Counted from the stretch's first letter, positions 49,731-58,120 are shown. The stretch: 64,000 nt of DNA from an uncultured Eubacteriales bacterium (GCA_900547405.1 URGL01000002.1:1-64000); one strand, 5' to 3'. Numbers and translations are program-made. The notes: a model not told the origin generated them from the letters alone.

Positions 49731-50684
49731 TTATCTCATCCTCCGGCGCAAATCGAAAATCAGGCTGGCCGCCTTTGGACAATACTGCCCAATCTTCATG
49801 ACTGCCTGCCTGTAAGAAGGCATCTTACGGAACTGGATGCTGTATTGAGGAGCACAAATCGTCCGATACTCTCTGGCTTGCACCAGACACTCGAATTTCA
49901 AATCGTTAATCGCTTCCAGAATCGCCTCCTGATACTTTCCAGCAGTATCTGTATTCAGTTGTTGCAACATTTCGAATACTCTATCATTGTGTTTTTTTCT
50001 GGCCTCTAAATTCTGATTCATGCGAACCGTCCAAGAACCAATCGTTTCCGCCCGAAAAATACTCATAGGTGCTCCAAGGTAGAGCATCCCGCCTCGAAGG
50101 GAACCCGCAATCTGCAATGGGTAATCCCCACTCATCTTGTAAAAAAAAGGAAGCGAATTCTCCCGCACCTCTTTTCGGTACATCAGCGACCCCGTCGCCA
50201 CAAATCCGCCACCGCCGCGAATGACCTCGTCCGGTGTAAACAAGCCATCCTCATTTGAGGGAAACACCTGAGCCTGCACCTTTCCATTTACATCGGTTTT
50301 TGTCCCAGATGCGCAGATATCCACATTAGAGTTAGCCTCCAAAGCATCAAACTGTTTTTGCAGCTTTAACGGGTCCGTCCAATAGTCATCCCCTTCGCAC
50401 AGCGCAATATATCTTCCCTGAACCCTACCATATTGAATCCGCTGCAAGGATCCGTCCCGCTTGGAATACTGATTCACCGTTTCATAAATTGGCTTGACGA
50501 TTTCAGGATATCTTTTTTCATACTCTCTGATAATGTCCGCCGTTTTATCTGTCGAAGCATCGTCATGCACCAATATTTCGAATGGAAAGGTCGTTCTTTG
50601 CATGACAAATCCTTCCATCGCATCCCGGATATATTTCTCATGATTATAGGCATTGCATATAATGCTCACCTGAATATCATCCAT
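49731..50684 (-). CDS. Glycosyltransferase family 2
   Basis: A 317-aa GT-A enzyme: VSIICNAYNHEKYIRDAMEG, FEILVHDDASTDKTADIIRE, RYIALCEGDDYWTDPLKLQK (the DxD-like EGDDYW motif), then VRGGGGFVATGSLMYRKEV-like acceptor loop. The acceptor and sugar donor are unknown. It is the first gene of the dideoxy-amino-sugar operon. GGAGG lies 5 bases before the ATG at 50684. Confidence 0.88.
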   Translation of the reverse strand: MDDIQVSIICNAYNHEKYIRDAMEGFVMQRTTFPFEILVHDDASTDKTADIIREYEKRYPEIVKPIYETVNQYSKRDGSLQRIQYGRVQGRYIALCEGDDYWTDPLKLQKQFDALEANSNVDICASGTKTDVNGKVQAQVFPSNEDGLFTPDEVIRGGGGFVATGSLMYRKEVRENSLPFFYKMSGDYPLQIAGSLRGGMLYLGAPMSIFRAETIGSWTVRMNQNLEARKKHNDRVFEMLQQLNTDTAGKYQEAILEAINDLKFECLVQAREYRTICAPQYSIQFRKMPSYRQAVMKIGQYCPKAASLIFDLRRRMR

Positions 50685-50743
50685 GGTAACCTCCATCGTC
50701 TATCTAAAAGGGGTTTCGTAAAATTGACAAAAATCCATGATTA

Positions 50744-50771
50744 AGTATACCACATATGCGTCAAAAAGCAA
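50744..50771 (-). promoter_or_regulatory. Promoter of the ATP-grasp/rfb glycan operon
   Basis: TTGCTT (50771-50766) and TATACT (50749-50744) on the minus strand with a 16-base spacer. A second TATAAT lies further upstream at about 50800. Confidence 0.5.
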
Positions 50772-50870
50772 GCCCAGGCTTCCATCTCCATTCATGCTAT
50801 TTATTATAGCATTCCATATTTTTTCATATGTACCCAGTTCAAAAATTTTCTATTCATCTCCGCTTTTCTC

Positions 50871-50899
50871 TTGATTTTCCACTGCTTCTGTGATAGAAT
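50871..50899 (+). promoter_or_regulatory. Promoter of the HTH-UDP-glucose dehydrogenase gene
   Basis: TTGATT (50871-50876), 17-base spacer, TAGAAT (50894-50899). The -10 lies inside the left arm of the inverted repeat at 50891. Confidence 0.65.
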
Positions 50900-50959
50900 T
50901 TTCAAAAAGAGTAGCAGAGTTTTCCGTTTTCGCTCTTTGTAATGCTGTAAATTCTATCA
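50891..50959. promoter_or_regulatory. Perfect 11-bp inverted repeat, candidate operator pair
   Basis: TGATAGAATTT (50891-50901) and AAATTCTATCA (50949-50959), 47 bp apart. The left arm covers the -10 box and the right arm lies 21 bases before the ATG. The left arm is upstream of the expected transcription start, so an mRNA hairpin is unlikely and DNA binding, perhaps by the enzyme's own HTH domain, is the better guess. Confidence 0.5.
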
Positions 50960-50980
50960 TTTTAGAAAGGATACTTCCCT

Positions 50981-52453
50981 ATGAAAAAGCTCTCCTTCCG
51001 TCTTCTGGCCGAAACCGTAAAGACAATGCGCAAGGAAAAGGGGCTGACCCAGATCGATCTGGCGAAACTCACCGGCATCAATCGCTCTATGATCGGCCAG
51101 CTGGAAAATATGACCTTCAAGCCCTCCATTGAGCAGCTGGAGGCTCTGGCAGAGGCTCTGGACTTTGACATTACCAATCTGTATGTGGACGATGCCAAAT
51201 CCACCCCCAAGGCCGCCCCCGCCAAGCGATACAAGGTGGCCGTGGCCGGTACGGGCTATGTGGGTCTGTCCATCGCCACCTTGCTGAGCCAGCACAACCA
51301 CGTCACCGCCGTGGACATTATCCCGGAAAAGGTGGACCTCATCAATAAGCGCAAATCCCCCATTCAGGACGAGTACATCGAAAAGTACCTGGCGGAAAAG
51401 GACCTGGATCTGACCGCCACGCTGGATGGGGAATCCGCCTACCGGGACGCGGACTTTGTGGTCATTGCCGCCCCCACCAACTACGACAGCAAGAAGAACT
51501 ACTTTGACACCTCCGCCGTGGAGGCCGTCATCGAGCTGGTGCTGAAGGTGAACCCCAATGCCACCATGGTCATCAAGTCCACCATTCCTGTTGGCTACAC
51601 TGCCTCCGTCCGGGAGAAATATGGCACCGCCAACATTCTCTTCAGCCCGGAGTTCCTGCGGGAGAGCAAGGCCCTGTACGACAACCTCTACCCCAGCCGG
51701 ATCATTGTCTCCTGCGATGCTGAGAGCCGGGAAAAGGCTGAGATTTTCGCTTCCTTGCTGCAGCAAGGTGCCATCAAAGAGGATATCCCCACCCTGTTCA
51801 TGGGCTTTACCGAGGCCGAGGCCGTAAAGCTCTTTGCCAACACCTATCTGGCCCTGCGGGTCAGCTACTTCAACGAGCTGGACACCTATGCCGAGACCAA
51901 GGGGCTATGCACCAAGGACATCATCGACGGCGTATGCCTGGACCCCCGGATCGGCACCCACTACAATAACCCCAGCTTCGGTTACGGCGGCTACTGCCTG
52001 CCCAAGGACACCAAGCAGTTGCTTGCCAACTTTGAAAATGTGCCCCAGAACATGATGACCGCCATTGTGGAAAGCAACCGGACCCGAAAGGACTTCATCG
52101 CCGACCAGGTGCTGGAAATCGCCGGGGGCTATGAAGCCAACGACAGCTGGAGCGCCAGCAAGGAGGGCGAGACCGTGGTAGGCGTGTACCGGCTGACCAT
52201 GAAGGCCAACTCCGACAACTTCCGTCAGAGCGCCATCCAGGGCGTTATGAAGCGCATCAAGGCCAAGGGTGCCACCGTCATCATCTATGAGCCCACCCTA
52301 AAGGACGGCGAGACCTTCTTCGGCTCCAAGGTGGTCAACGATCTGGAAAAATTCAAAAAGCAGTCCCACTGCATCATCGCCAACCGGTACGATCCCTGCC
52401 TGGACGATGTGCAGGACAAGGTCTTCACCCGGGACATCTTCAAGCGGGACTGA
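50981..52453 (+). CDS. XRE helix-turn-helix fused to UDP-glucose 6-dehydrogenase
   Basis: A 490-aa fusion. Residues 10-68 are an XRE-type DNA-binding domain (LAETVKTMRKEKGLTQIDLA, GINRSMIGQLENMTFKPSIE). After a Pro/Ala linker (69-83), a complete nucleotide-sugar dehydrogenase follows: VAVAGTGYVGLSIATLL (90-95 is GTGYVG), VIAAPTNYD, KSTIPVGYT, FSPEFLRESKALYDNLYPSR, the catalytic Cys339 in GYGGYCLPKD, and a C-terminal UDP-binding domain. It should make UDP-glucuronate. The XRE domain suggests it also binds DNA, possibly the inverted repeat before its own gene. AAAGGA precedes the ATG. Confidence 0.9.
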   Translation: MKKLSFRLLAETVKTMRKEKGLTQIDLAKLTGINRSMIGQLENMTFKPSIEQLEALAEALDFDITNLYVDDAKSTPKAAPAKRYKVAVAGTGYVGLSIATLLSQHNHVTAVDIIPEKVDLINKRKSPIQDEYIEKYLAEKDLDLTATLDGESAYRDADFVVIAAPTNYDSKKNYFDTSAVEAVIELVLKVNPNATMVIKSTIPVGYTASVREKYGTANILFSPEFLRESKALYDNLYPSRIIVSCDAESREKAEIFASLLQQGAIKEDIPTLFMGFTEAEAVKLFANTYLALRVSYFNELDTYAETKGLCTKDIIDGVCLDPRIGTHYNNPSFGYGGYCLPKDTKQLLANFENVPQNMMTAIVESNRTRKDFIADQVLEIAGGYEANDSWSASKEGETVVGVYRLTMKANSDNFRQSAIQGVMKRIKAKGATVIIYEPTLKDGETFFGSKVVNDLEKFKKQSHCIIANRYDPCLDDVQDKVFTRDIFKRD

Positions 52454-52463
52454 GGTGAATACG

Positions 52464-53531
52464 ATGGAACGGATCGATCTGAAAAACAAAACCGTCTTCG
52501 TCACCGGTGCCGCAGGCTTCATTGGCTCCAACCTGGTGCTGAAGCTCCTGGATACCGTGTCCCCGGTGACCATCGTGGGCATGGACAACCTGAACGACTA
52601 CTACGATGTATCCATCAAGAACTGGCGCCTGGACCAAATTCAGGCCAGCGCCGCAAAGCATCCCGGCTCCGCCTGGACCTTTGTGAAGGGCGATATTGCC
52701 GACCGGGCGGCTGTGGACCGCATCTTTGCCGAATGGAAACCCGATGTGGTGGTGAATCTGGCCGCCCAGGCCGGAGTCCGGTACTCCATCACCAATCCGG
52801 ATGCCTACATCCAGAGCAACCTCATCGGCTTCTACAATGTCCTGGAGGCCTGCCGCCACAGCCCCGTGGCGCACCTGGTCTATGCCTCCTCCTCCAGCGT
52901 CTACGGCACCAACAAGAAGGTTCCCTACTCCACTGAGGACAAGGTAGACAACCCGGTCTCCCTCTATGCCGCCACCAAAAAAAGCAACGAGCTCATGGCC
53001 CACGCCTACTCCAAGCTCTACAACATTCCCTCCACCGGTCTGCGGTTCTTCACCGTCTACGGTCCCGCCGGCCGGCCGGACATGGCCTATTTCGGCTTTA
53101 CCAACAAGCTGCGCAAGGGCCAGACCATCCAGATCTTCAACTATGGCAACTGCAAGCGGGACTTCACCTATATTGATGACATTGTGGAGGGAGTCCTGCG
53201 GGTGATGCAGGGAGCCCCGGAAAAGAAAAACGGGGAGGACGGTCTGCCCATTCCTCCCTACGCCGTATACAACATCGGCAACAGCAACCCGGAGAACCTT
53301 CTGGACTTCGTCCAGATCCTCTCCGAGGAGCTGGTGTCCGCCGGTGTGCTTCCCGCCGACTATGACTTCGAAGCCCATAAGGAGCTGGTGCCTATGCAGC
53401 CCGGCGATGTGCCCGTAACCTACGCCGACACCGCCCCCCTGGAGCGGGACTTCGGCTTCAAGCCCGCCACGCCTTTGCGGGAGGGGCTGCGGAAGTTCGC
53501 CAGATGGTATCAGGAATTTTATCAGGTGTAA
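52464..53531 (+). CDS. UDP-glucuronate 4-epimerase-like NAD-dependent epimerase
   Basis: A 355-aa SDR epimerase: VFVTGAAGFIGSNLVLKLLD, MDNLNDYYDVSIKNWRLDQI (the N-D-Y-Y-D stretch is typical of UDP-glucuronate epimerases), NLAAQAGVRYSI, YASSSSVYG and the active site SLYAATKKSNELMAHAYS. It most likely turns UDP-glucuronate from the preceding gene into UDP-galacturonate. GAGGTG precedes the ATG at 52464, 10 bases after the dehydrogenase stop. Confidence 0.9.
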   Translation: MERIDLKNKTVFVTGAAGFIGSNLVLKLLDTVSPVTIVGMDNLNDYYDVSIKNWRLDQIQASAAKHPGSAWTFVKGDIADRAAVDRIFAEWKPDVVVNLAAQAGVRYSITNPDAYIQSNLIGFYNVLEACRHSPVAHLVYASSSSVYGTNKKVPYSTEDKVDNPVSLYAATKKSNELMAHAYSKLYNIPSTGLRFFTVYGPAGRPDMAYFGFTNKLRKGQTIQIFNYGNCKRDFTYIDDIVEGVLRVMQGAPEKKNGEDGLPIPPYAVYNIGNSNPENLLDFVQILSEELVSAGVLPADYDFEAHKELVPMQPGDVPVTYADTAPLERDFGFKPATPLREGLRKFARWYQEFYQV

Positions 53532-53534
53532 GGC

Positions 53535-53562
53535 AACTGCCGCGGCTTTCGCCGCGGCAGTT
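53535..53562. terminator. Terminator between convergent epimerase and capF
   Basis: AACTGCCGCGGC (53535-53546) and GCCGCGGCAGTT (53551-53562) form a perfect 12-bp stem with a TTTC loop. Few T's follow. Confidence 0.7.
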
Positions 53563-53565
53563 ATG

Positions 53566-54762
53566 TTATACCGGTTCTGCGAAGGTATCCGGGTGGCCTG
53601 GGTCGAAGACCTCATCGCAGGTCATGACGGTTACCAGGTCCTCGGTATCGCTCAGGTTGATAATGTTGTGGGTCCAGCCGGGGATCATGTAGACGGCCTC
53701 GATTTTCTCGCCGGAAACTTCAAATTCTACCGTCTCCCCCGTGTGAATGTTCCGCTCCTGGATCAGGCCGTGGCCGTGGACCACGATGAACTGCTCCCAC
53801 TTGGAGTTGTGCCAGTGCTGGCCCTTGGTGATGCCGGGCTTGGAGATGTTGATGCTCACCTGGCCGCAGTCGGCGGTGTGGATCAGCTCCGTGAAGCTGC
53901 CCCGGGCATCGCAGTTCATTTTCATGGCGTACTTGAACTTCTCCTTGGGCAGGTAAGTCAGGTACAGGCTGAACAGCTTCTTGGCAAAGCTGCCATCGGG
54001 GATCCTGGGCATGAGAAGGGATACCGGCTGGTTTTTGAACTGGGCCAGCAGGTCCACGATTTCACCCAAGGTAACCTTGTGAGAACCGGGGACGCAGCAG
54101 TAGCGGCCATCCTCGGTAAGAACAGTCTCTACGCCGTCAAACTCGCAGTGCTGCTCCTTGCCCTCCAGGAGGTCAAACATTCCCTCCACCAGGTCGTCAA
54201 TGTAGAGAACTTCCAGCTCCGTGGACCGGTCATTGACGGTAAAGGGTTCGTCGTTGGCTACCGCCCAGCAGAAGGTGGAAATGGCGCTGTTATACTTGGG
54301 GCGGCTGTGGCCCATGAGGTTGACGAAGCGATAGACGGCAACCTTTGCCCCGGTTTCCTTGGCGTAATCGAAGAACAGCTCCTCCCCCGCTTTCTTGCTC
54401 CGGCCATACTCGGAGTTGCCGAACCGACCGGCCAGAGTGGCCTGGACAGAGGAGGACAGCATAATGGTTGCCTTGTTGCTGTGCTTTTTCAGGCAGTTCA
54501 GCAGGTCGGAGGCAAAGCCAAAGTTGCCCTTCATAAAGTCCTCAGGATTCTCCGGGCGGTTCACACCGGCCAGATTGAAGACGAAGTCGGCTTTGGCGCA
54601 ATACCCGTCCAGCTCTTCCGGGGTGGACTGCATGTCGTACTCGTAGATCTCGTCAATATGGATATTGGGCCGGGTGCGGTTTTTGCCGTCCCGGATATTT
54701 TTCAGGTTGGCGCACAGGGCGGTTCCCACCATGCCCCTTGCGCCGGTGACCAGGATGTTCAT
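53566..54762 (-). CDS. capF: CapF-type bifunctional reductase for UDP-L-FucNAc synthesis
   Basis: A 398-aa two-domain protein as in Staphylococcus aureus CapF (about 369 aa). The N-terminal SDR reductase has NILVTGARGMVGTALCANLK, FVFNLAGVNRPENPEDFMKG, LSSSVQATL and the YGRSKKAGEELFF active site. The C-terminal cupin has ARGSFTELIHTADCGQVSIN, KGQHWHNSKWEQFIVVHGHG and MIPGWTHNIINLSDTEDLVT. Together with CapE and CapG it makes UDP-L-FucNAc. Confidence 0.92.
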   Translation of the reverse strand: MNILVTGARGMVGTALCANLKNIRDGKNRTRPNIHIDEIYEYDMQSTPEELDGYCAKADFVFNLAGVNRPENPEDFMKGNFGFASDLLNCLKKHSNKATIMLSSSVQATLAGRFGNSEYGRSKKAGEELFFDYAKETGAKVAVYRFVNLMGHSRPKYNSAISTFCWAVANDEPFTVNDRSTELEVLYIDDLVEGMFDLLEGKEQHCEFDGVETVLTEDGRYCCVPGSHKVTLGEIVDLLAQFKNQPVSLLMPRIPDGSFAKKLFSLYLTYLPKEKFKYAMKMNCDARGSFTELIHTADCGQVSINISKPGITKGQHWHNSKWEQFIVVHGHGLIQERNIHTGETVEFEVSGEKIEAVYMIPGWTHNIINLSDTEDLVTVMTCDEVFDPGHPDTFAEPV

Positions 54763-55950
54763 TTAGTACTTCCTCCACACCATCTTATTGACTACGTTTA
54801 CATAACCCTGGATGATGCGCACTACCTTCATGGAAACAGTCTCATCCACATAGTCGGGGCAGGGCTTGCCCAGGATGCCCTTCTGTTTCATCTCGATGGC
54901 CATATCCGTTGCGTTCAGCAGCTCCCGGGTGGTGATGCCGGCCAGGATGAAGTCCCCGGCTTCCAGGGCCTCGGGGCGCTCGGTGGAGGTGCGGATGCAC
55001 ACGGCGGCAATGGGGTGGCCGATGGAGAGATAGAAGCTGCTCTCCTCCGGCAGGGTGCCGGAGTCGGAGACAATGGCCAGGGCGTTCATTTGCAGCTTGT
55101 TGTAGTCATTGAAGCCCAGGGGCTCGTTGACCCGGACTCTGGGGTCCAGCCGGAAGCCGCTCTTCTCCAGCCGGTGACGGCTTCTGGGGTGGCAGGAATA
55201 GAGGATGGGCATATCATACTTCTCTGCCAGGGCATTGATGGCGGTGAAGAGGCTCAGGAAGTTCTGCTCGGAGTCGATGTTTTCCTCCCGGTGGGCAGAC
55301 AGGAGAATATACTTATCCTTTTCCAGCCCCAGGCGCTCCAGCACATCGCTCTTGCGGATCTTGTCCAGATTCATGTGCAGCACCTCCGCCATGGGAGAGC
55401 CGGTCATGTAGGTCCGCTCTTTGGGCAGGCCCGTGTCTGCCAGATACTTCCGGGCAAACTCACTGTAGCACAGGTTCACGTCGGAGATCACGTCCACGAT
55501 CCGGCGGTTGGTCTCCTCCGGCAGGCACTCGTCCTTGCAGCGGTTGCCGGCCTCCATGTGGAAAAGGGGGATGTGCAGCCGCTTGGCGCTGATGGCGGAG
55601 AGGCAACTGTTGGTATCCCCCAGCACCAAGTAGCCCTCCGGCTGCAATTCGGCCAGCAGCTCATAGCTGCGGCCCAGGATGTTGCCGCAGGTCACCCCCA
55701 GGTTCTCCCCCACCACAGGCACCAGAATGTCCGGGCCAAATTCCCCGAAGGTGTTCTTCAGCTCGAAATCCTCCCAGAACACGGTGCTCAGGTTCCGGTC
55801 CCAGTTCTGGTTGTAGTAGACCACGCAGCAGTCAAAATATTCCCGGCAGCGCTTGATGACGGCGGCCAGCCGGATGATCTCCGGCCGGGTGCCGCAGCCG
55901 ATCATGATTTTGGTGCGGCCGTTGTTTTTCCATTTGAAGTTGTGTTCCAT
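54763..55950 (-). CDS. capG: UDP-N-acetylglucosamine 2-epimerase family protein (CapG type)
   Basis: A 395-aa WecB-like epimerase: KIMIGCGTRPEIIRLAAVIK, the PEGYLVLGDTNSCLSAI motif, FHMEAGNRCKDECLPEETNR, ILLSAHREENIDS and VSDSGTLPEESSFYLSIG. In the FucNAc route this last enzyme inverts C2 of the pneumosamine-type intermediate. It is directly between capE and capF (one base apart from each), which favours that role over ManNAc synthesis. Confidence 0.92.
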   Translation of the reverse strand: MEHNFKWKNNGRTKIMIGCGTRPEIIRLAAVIKRCREYFDCCVVYYNQNWDRNLSTVFWEDFELKNTFGEFGPDILVPVVGENLGVTCGNILGRSYELLAELQPEGYLVLGDTNSCLSAISAKRLHIPLFHMEAGNRCKDECLPEETNRRIVDVISDVNLCYSEFARKYLADTGLPKERTYMTGSPMAEVLHMNLDKIRKSDVLERLGLEKDKYILLSAHREENIDSEQNFLSLFTAINALAEKYDMPILYSCHPRSRHRLEKSGFRLDPRVRVNEPLGFNDYNKLQMNALAIVSDSGTLPEESSFYLSIGHPIAAVCIRTSTERPEALEAGDFILAGITTRELLNATDMAIEMKQKGILGKPCPDYVDETVSMKVVRIIQGYVNVVNKMVWRKY

Positions 55951-55951
55951 A

Positions 55952-56986
55952 TCATTTCTCCGCCAGCCGCTGCCGGATGTAGCCCAGGGAGGCGATGGTA
56001 TCGATGGTCTCCTGCAAATTTAAGCGGCGGGTGTTGTTGGAGTTGAACTCCGTCAGGGTGTTCCGCTTGTCGTCGCCCTCTTTGAAGTACTTATCGTAGT
56101 TCAGCCCCCGGTTGTCGGCGGGGACCCGGTAGAAGTCCCCCATGTCGATGGCCTTGGCGCACTCCTCGTTGGTGAGGAGGGTCTCGTACATCTTCTCGCC
56201 GTGGCGGATGCCGATGACCTTGATCTCCTCTTTCTTGCCGCCGAAGAGCTCGCAGACGGCTTCCGCCTGGGTCCGGATGGTGCAGGCGGGGGCCTTCTTG
56301 ATGAGCAGGTCGCCGTTCTCGCCGTGCTCAAAGGCGAAGAGCACCAGGTCCACGGCCTCTTCCAGGGACATGATGAACCGGGTCATGTTGGGCTCGGTGA
56401 CGGTGATGGGATTGCCGGATCTGATCTGGTCGATCCACAGGGGGATGACGGAGCCCCGGGAGCACATGACGTTGCCGTAGCGGGTGCAGCAGATCTTCGT
56501 CTTGCCGGACATTCTGGATTTGGCAATGGCCACCTTTTCCTCAATGGCCTTGGACATGCCCATGGCGTTGATGGGGTAGGCGGCCTTGTCGGTGGACAGG
56601 CAGATGACGCACTCCACCCCGGCCTCGATGGCGGCGGTGAGGACATTGTCCGTGCCGATGACGTTGGTCCGCACGGCTTCCATGGGGAAGAACTCGCAGG
56701 AGGGCACCTGCTTCAGGGCGGCGGCGTGGAAGATATAGTCCACCCCGGTCATGGCCCCCCGGACGGATTGCAGGTCCCGGACGTCGCCAATGTAAAACTT
56801 GATTTTGTTCGCCACCTCCGGCATTCTGGCCTGGTACTCGTGGCGCATGTCGTCCTGCTTCTTCTCATCCCGGGAGAAGATGCGGATCTCGCCAATGTCC
56901 GTGGCCAGGAAGCGGTTTAAAACGGCGTTACCGAAGGAGCCGGTACCGCCGGTGATCATCAGGGTTTTGTTTTTAAAAAGAGACAT
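55952..56986 (-). CDS. capE: UDP-GlcNAc 4,6-dehydratase/5-epimerase (CapE type)
   Basis: A 344-aa SDR of the FlaA1/CapE family: LMITGGTGSFGNAVLNRFLA, IRIFSRDEKKQDDMRHEYQA, FHAAALKQVPSCEFFPMEAV, CLSTDKAAYPINAMGMSKAI (the CapE-type Met in place of the usual Tyr-x-x-x-Lys) and RYGNVMCSRGSVIPLW. It starts UDP-L-FucNAc synthesis. GGAGG lies 7 bases before the ATG at 56986. Its first 20 codons and ribosome site are duplicated at 58254-58328. Confidence 0.93.
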   Translation of the reverse strand: MSLFKNKTLMITGGTGSFGNAVLNRFLATDIGEIRIFSRDEKKQDDMRHEYQARMPEVANKIKFYIGDVRDLQSVRGAMTGVDYIFHAAALKQVPSCEFFPMEAVRTNVIGTDNVLTAAIEAGVECVICLSTDKAAYPINAMGMSKAIEEKVAIAKSRMSGKTKICCTRYGNVMCSRGSVIPLWIDQIRSGNPITVTEPNMTRFIMSLEEAVDLVLFAFEHGENGDLLIKKAPACTIRTQAEAVCELFGGKKEEIKVIGIRHGEKMYETLLTNEECAKAIDMGDFYRVPADNRGLNYDKYFKEGDDKRNTLTEFNSNNTRRLNLQETIDTIASLGYIRQRLAEK

Positions 56987-57002
56987 GATGTGTCCTCCAT
57001 TC
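56928..57002. repeat. 75-bp perfect direct repeat, left copy (functional capE start)
   Basis: Positions 56928-57002 equal 58254-58328 base for base (offset 1326) and diverge immediately outside. The left copy contains the capE start codon, its first 19-20 codons and its ribosome site. Confidence 0.92.
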
Positions 57003-57099
57003 AATCATATTTTTTCTTATTGAACAAGGCAATTGTAACAAATACACTGCACAACAGTTTTTTGACAGCGATATTTGATAGAGTAGAATTTCTTTGCAC

Positions 57100-57128
57100 T
57101 TGACAATTTTGATACAATCCACTATAAT
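57100..57128 (+). promoter_or_regulatory. Strong promoter of the Abi leader RNA
   Basis: Perfect TTGACA (57100-57105), 17-base spacer, perfect TATAAT (57123-57128). Confidence 0.85.
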
Positions 57129-57134
57129 GTTTGC

Positions 57135-57196
57135 AATAGAACCCGCCACGCCTAGTCATGTTCCCATGAATGCGCAACCCGGCGGGACTTTTTGTA
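57135..57196 (+). ncRNA. Structured leader RNA before the Abi gene (abiF-motif candidate)
   Basis: About 60 nt starting just after the promoter. CCCGCC (57142-57147) pairs with GGCGGG (57181-57186), enclosing CGC/GCG and the hairpin TCATGTTCCCATGA. The outer stem is followed by ACTTTTTG, which looks like a terminator, so a short RNA would be the main product and the Abi gene at 57215 would be read by read-through. A conserved RNA motif upstream of abiF-like genes is known; I think this is a member but could not run a model. Confidence 0.65.
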
Positions 57197-57214
57197 TTTA
57201 TAGAGGTGCGCAAT

Positions 57215-58120
57215 ATGTACCAGTATCCAAAAAATATCCAGAACACCGCACAGCTATTGCAAAAGTGGAGCAATGCTGGGATGCAGATCACCGCAAACGA
57301 CAATGCCGAAGAAACCCTTGATCAGGTTGGGTATTATCGTCTCAAAGGCTACGCTTTTCACCTGTACGACAAATCATCCGGAAAATTTGAGACCGGTGTG
57401 ACCTTTGCGAAGGTTGCAAACATTTACAGGTTTGATTCCGCGTTATCAAATCTTGTGTTCAGTTTCATTGCGCAAATTGAGGTATCGCTTCGTGCCCGGC
57501 TTGTTTCTGCGCTTTTGCTCCATGGAGATGCATTGGTTCTAAATGACCCGTCTATATTTTCAGAGAAAGACAAGTATTGGAAAAATCAGGGTACCATCGC
57601 ATCTGAAATCGCACGATCAAATGATGTGTTTATAAAGCACAACTTCCGTCAATACGATGGGGCTGTCCCGCTCTGGGCCTCTGTTGAGGTAATGTCATTC
57701 GGCACGCTCTCTAAAGTGATCAAAAACCTCAAGCCTACCACTGCCGAATACAAAGCATTGGTTCAACATTACAGATTTATCGGACCGTCCGGCAAATACA
57801 TTGTTCCCTCACAAAAAATGTTCACGTCGTGGATCCAGTCCGTCTCCGTAATGCGGAATATCTGTGCGCATAACAGCAGGATTTATAATAGGGCTATCAG
57901 TACCGCGCCCCAATTGACGCAATTAGATTTCGTCAATCCGCAGCCGCAATACAATGGCCTGTATCAAATCCTTTTGGCCATGAAATACCTTCGTCCGTCA
58001 GACAATGCGTGGAATTCTTTTGTTGCAAAGCTCAATGGGTTGTTCTCGCAATACCCGGCCGTCGTTGATCTCACCCGACTAAATTTTCCGTCAGACTGGC
58101 GTGATCATTTTAAGCTTTAA
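57215..58120 (+). CDS. Abi-family (AbiD/AbiF, Abi_2) abortive infection protein
   Basis: A 301-aa Abi_2 protein. It shows the family opening TLDQVGYYRLKGYAFHLYDK, then YRFDSALSNLVFSFIAQIEV and SLRARLVSALLLHG, VPLWASVEVMSFGTLSKVIK, and near residue 215 the HEPN ribonuclease motif SVMRNICAHNSRIYNR (R-x4-H). Such proteins give phage resistance by cutting RNA on infection. GAGGTG precedes the ATG at 57215. The gene is AT-rich against GC-rich capE and comes with its own promoter, leader RNA and terminator, so it is a self-contained inserted unit. Confidence 0.88.
   Translation: MYQYPKNIQNTAQLLQKWSNAGMQITANDNAEETLDQVGYYRLKGYAFHLYDKSSGKFETGVTFAKVANIYRFDSALSNLVFSFIAQIEVSLRARLVSALLLHGDALVLNDPSIFSEKDKYWKNQGTIASEIARSNDVFIKHNFRQYDGAVPLWASVEVMSFGTLSKVIKNLKPTTAEYKALVQHYRFIGPSGKYIVPSQKMFTSWIQSVSVMRNICAHNSRIYNRAISTAPQLTQLDFVNPQPQYNGLYQILLAMKYLRPSDNAWNSFVAKLNGLFSQYPAVVDLTRLNFPSDWRDHFKL

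Noticed and set aside
53563..56046. 827-codon open frame on the plus strand
   Set aside because: It is antisense to capF and capG; low-complexity Gly/His/Val/Gln translation typical of the complement of GC-rich genes.
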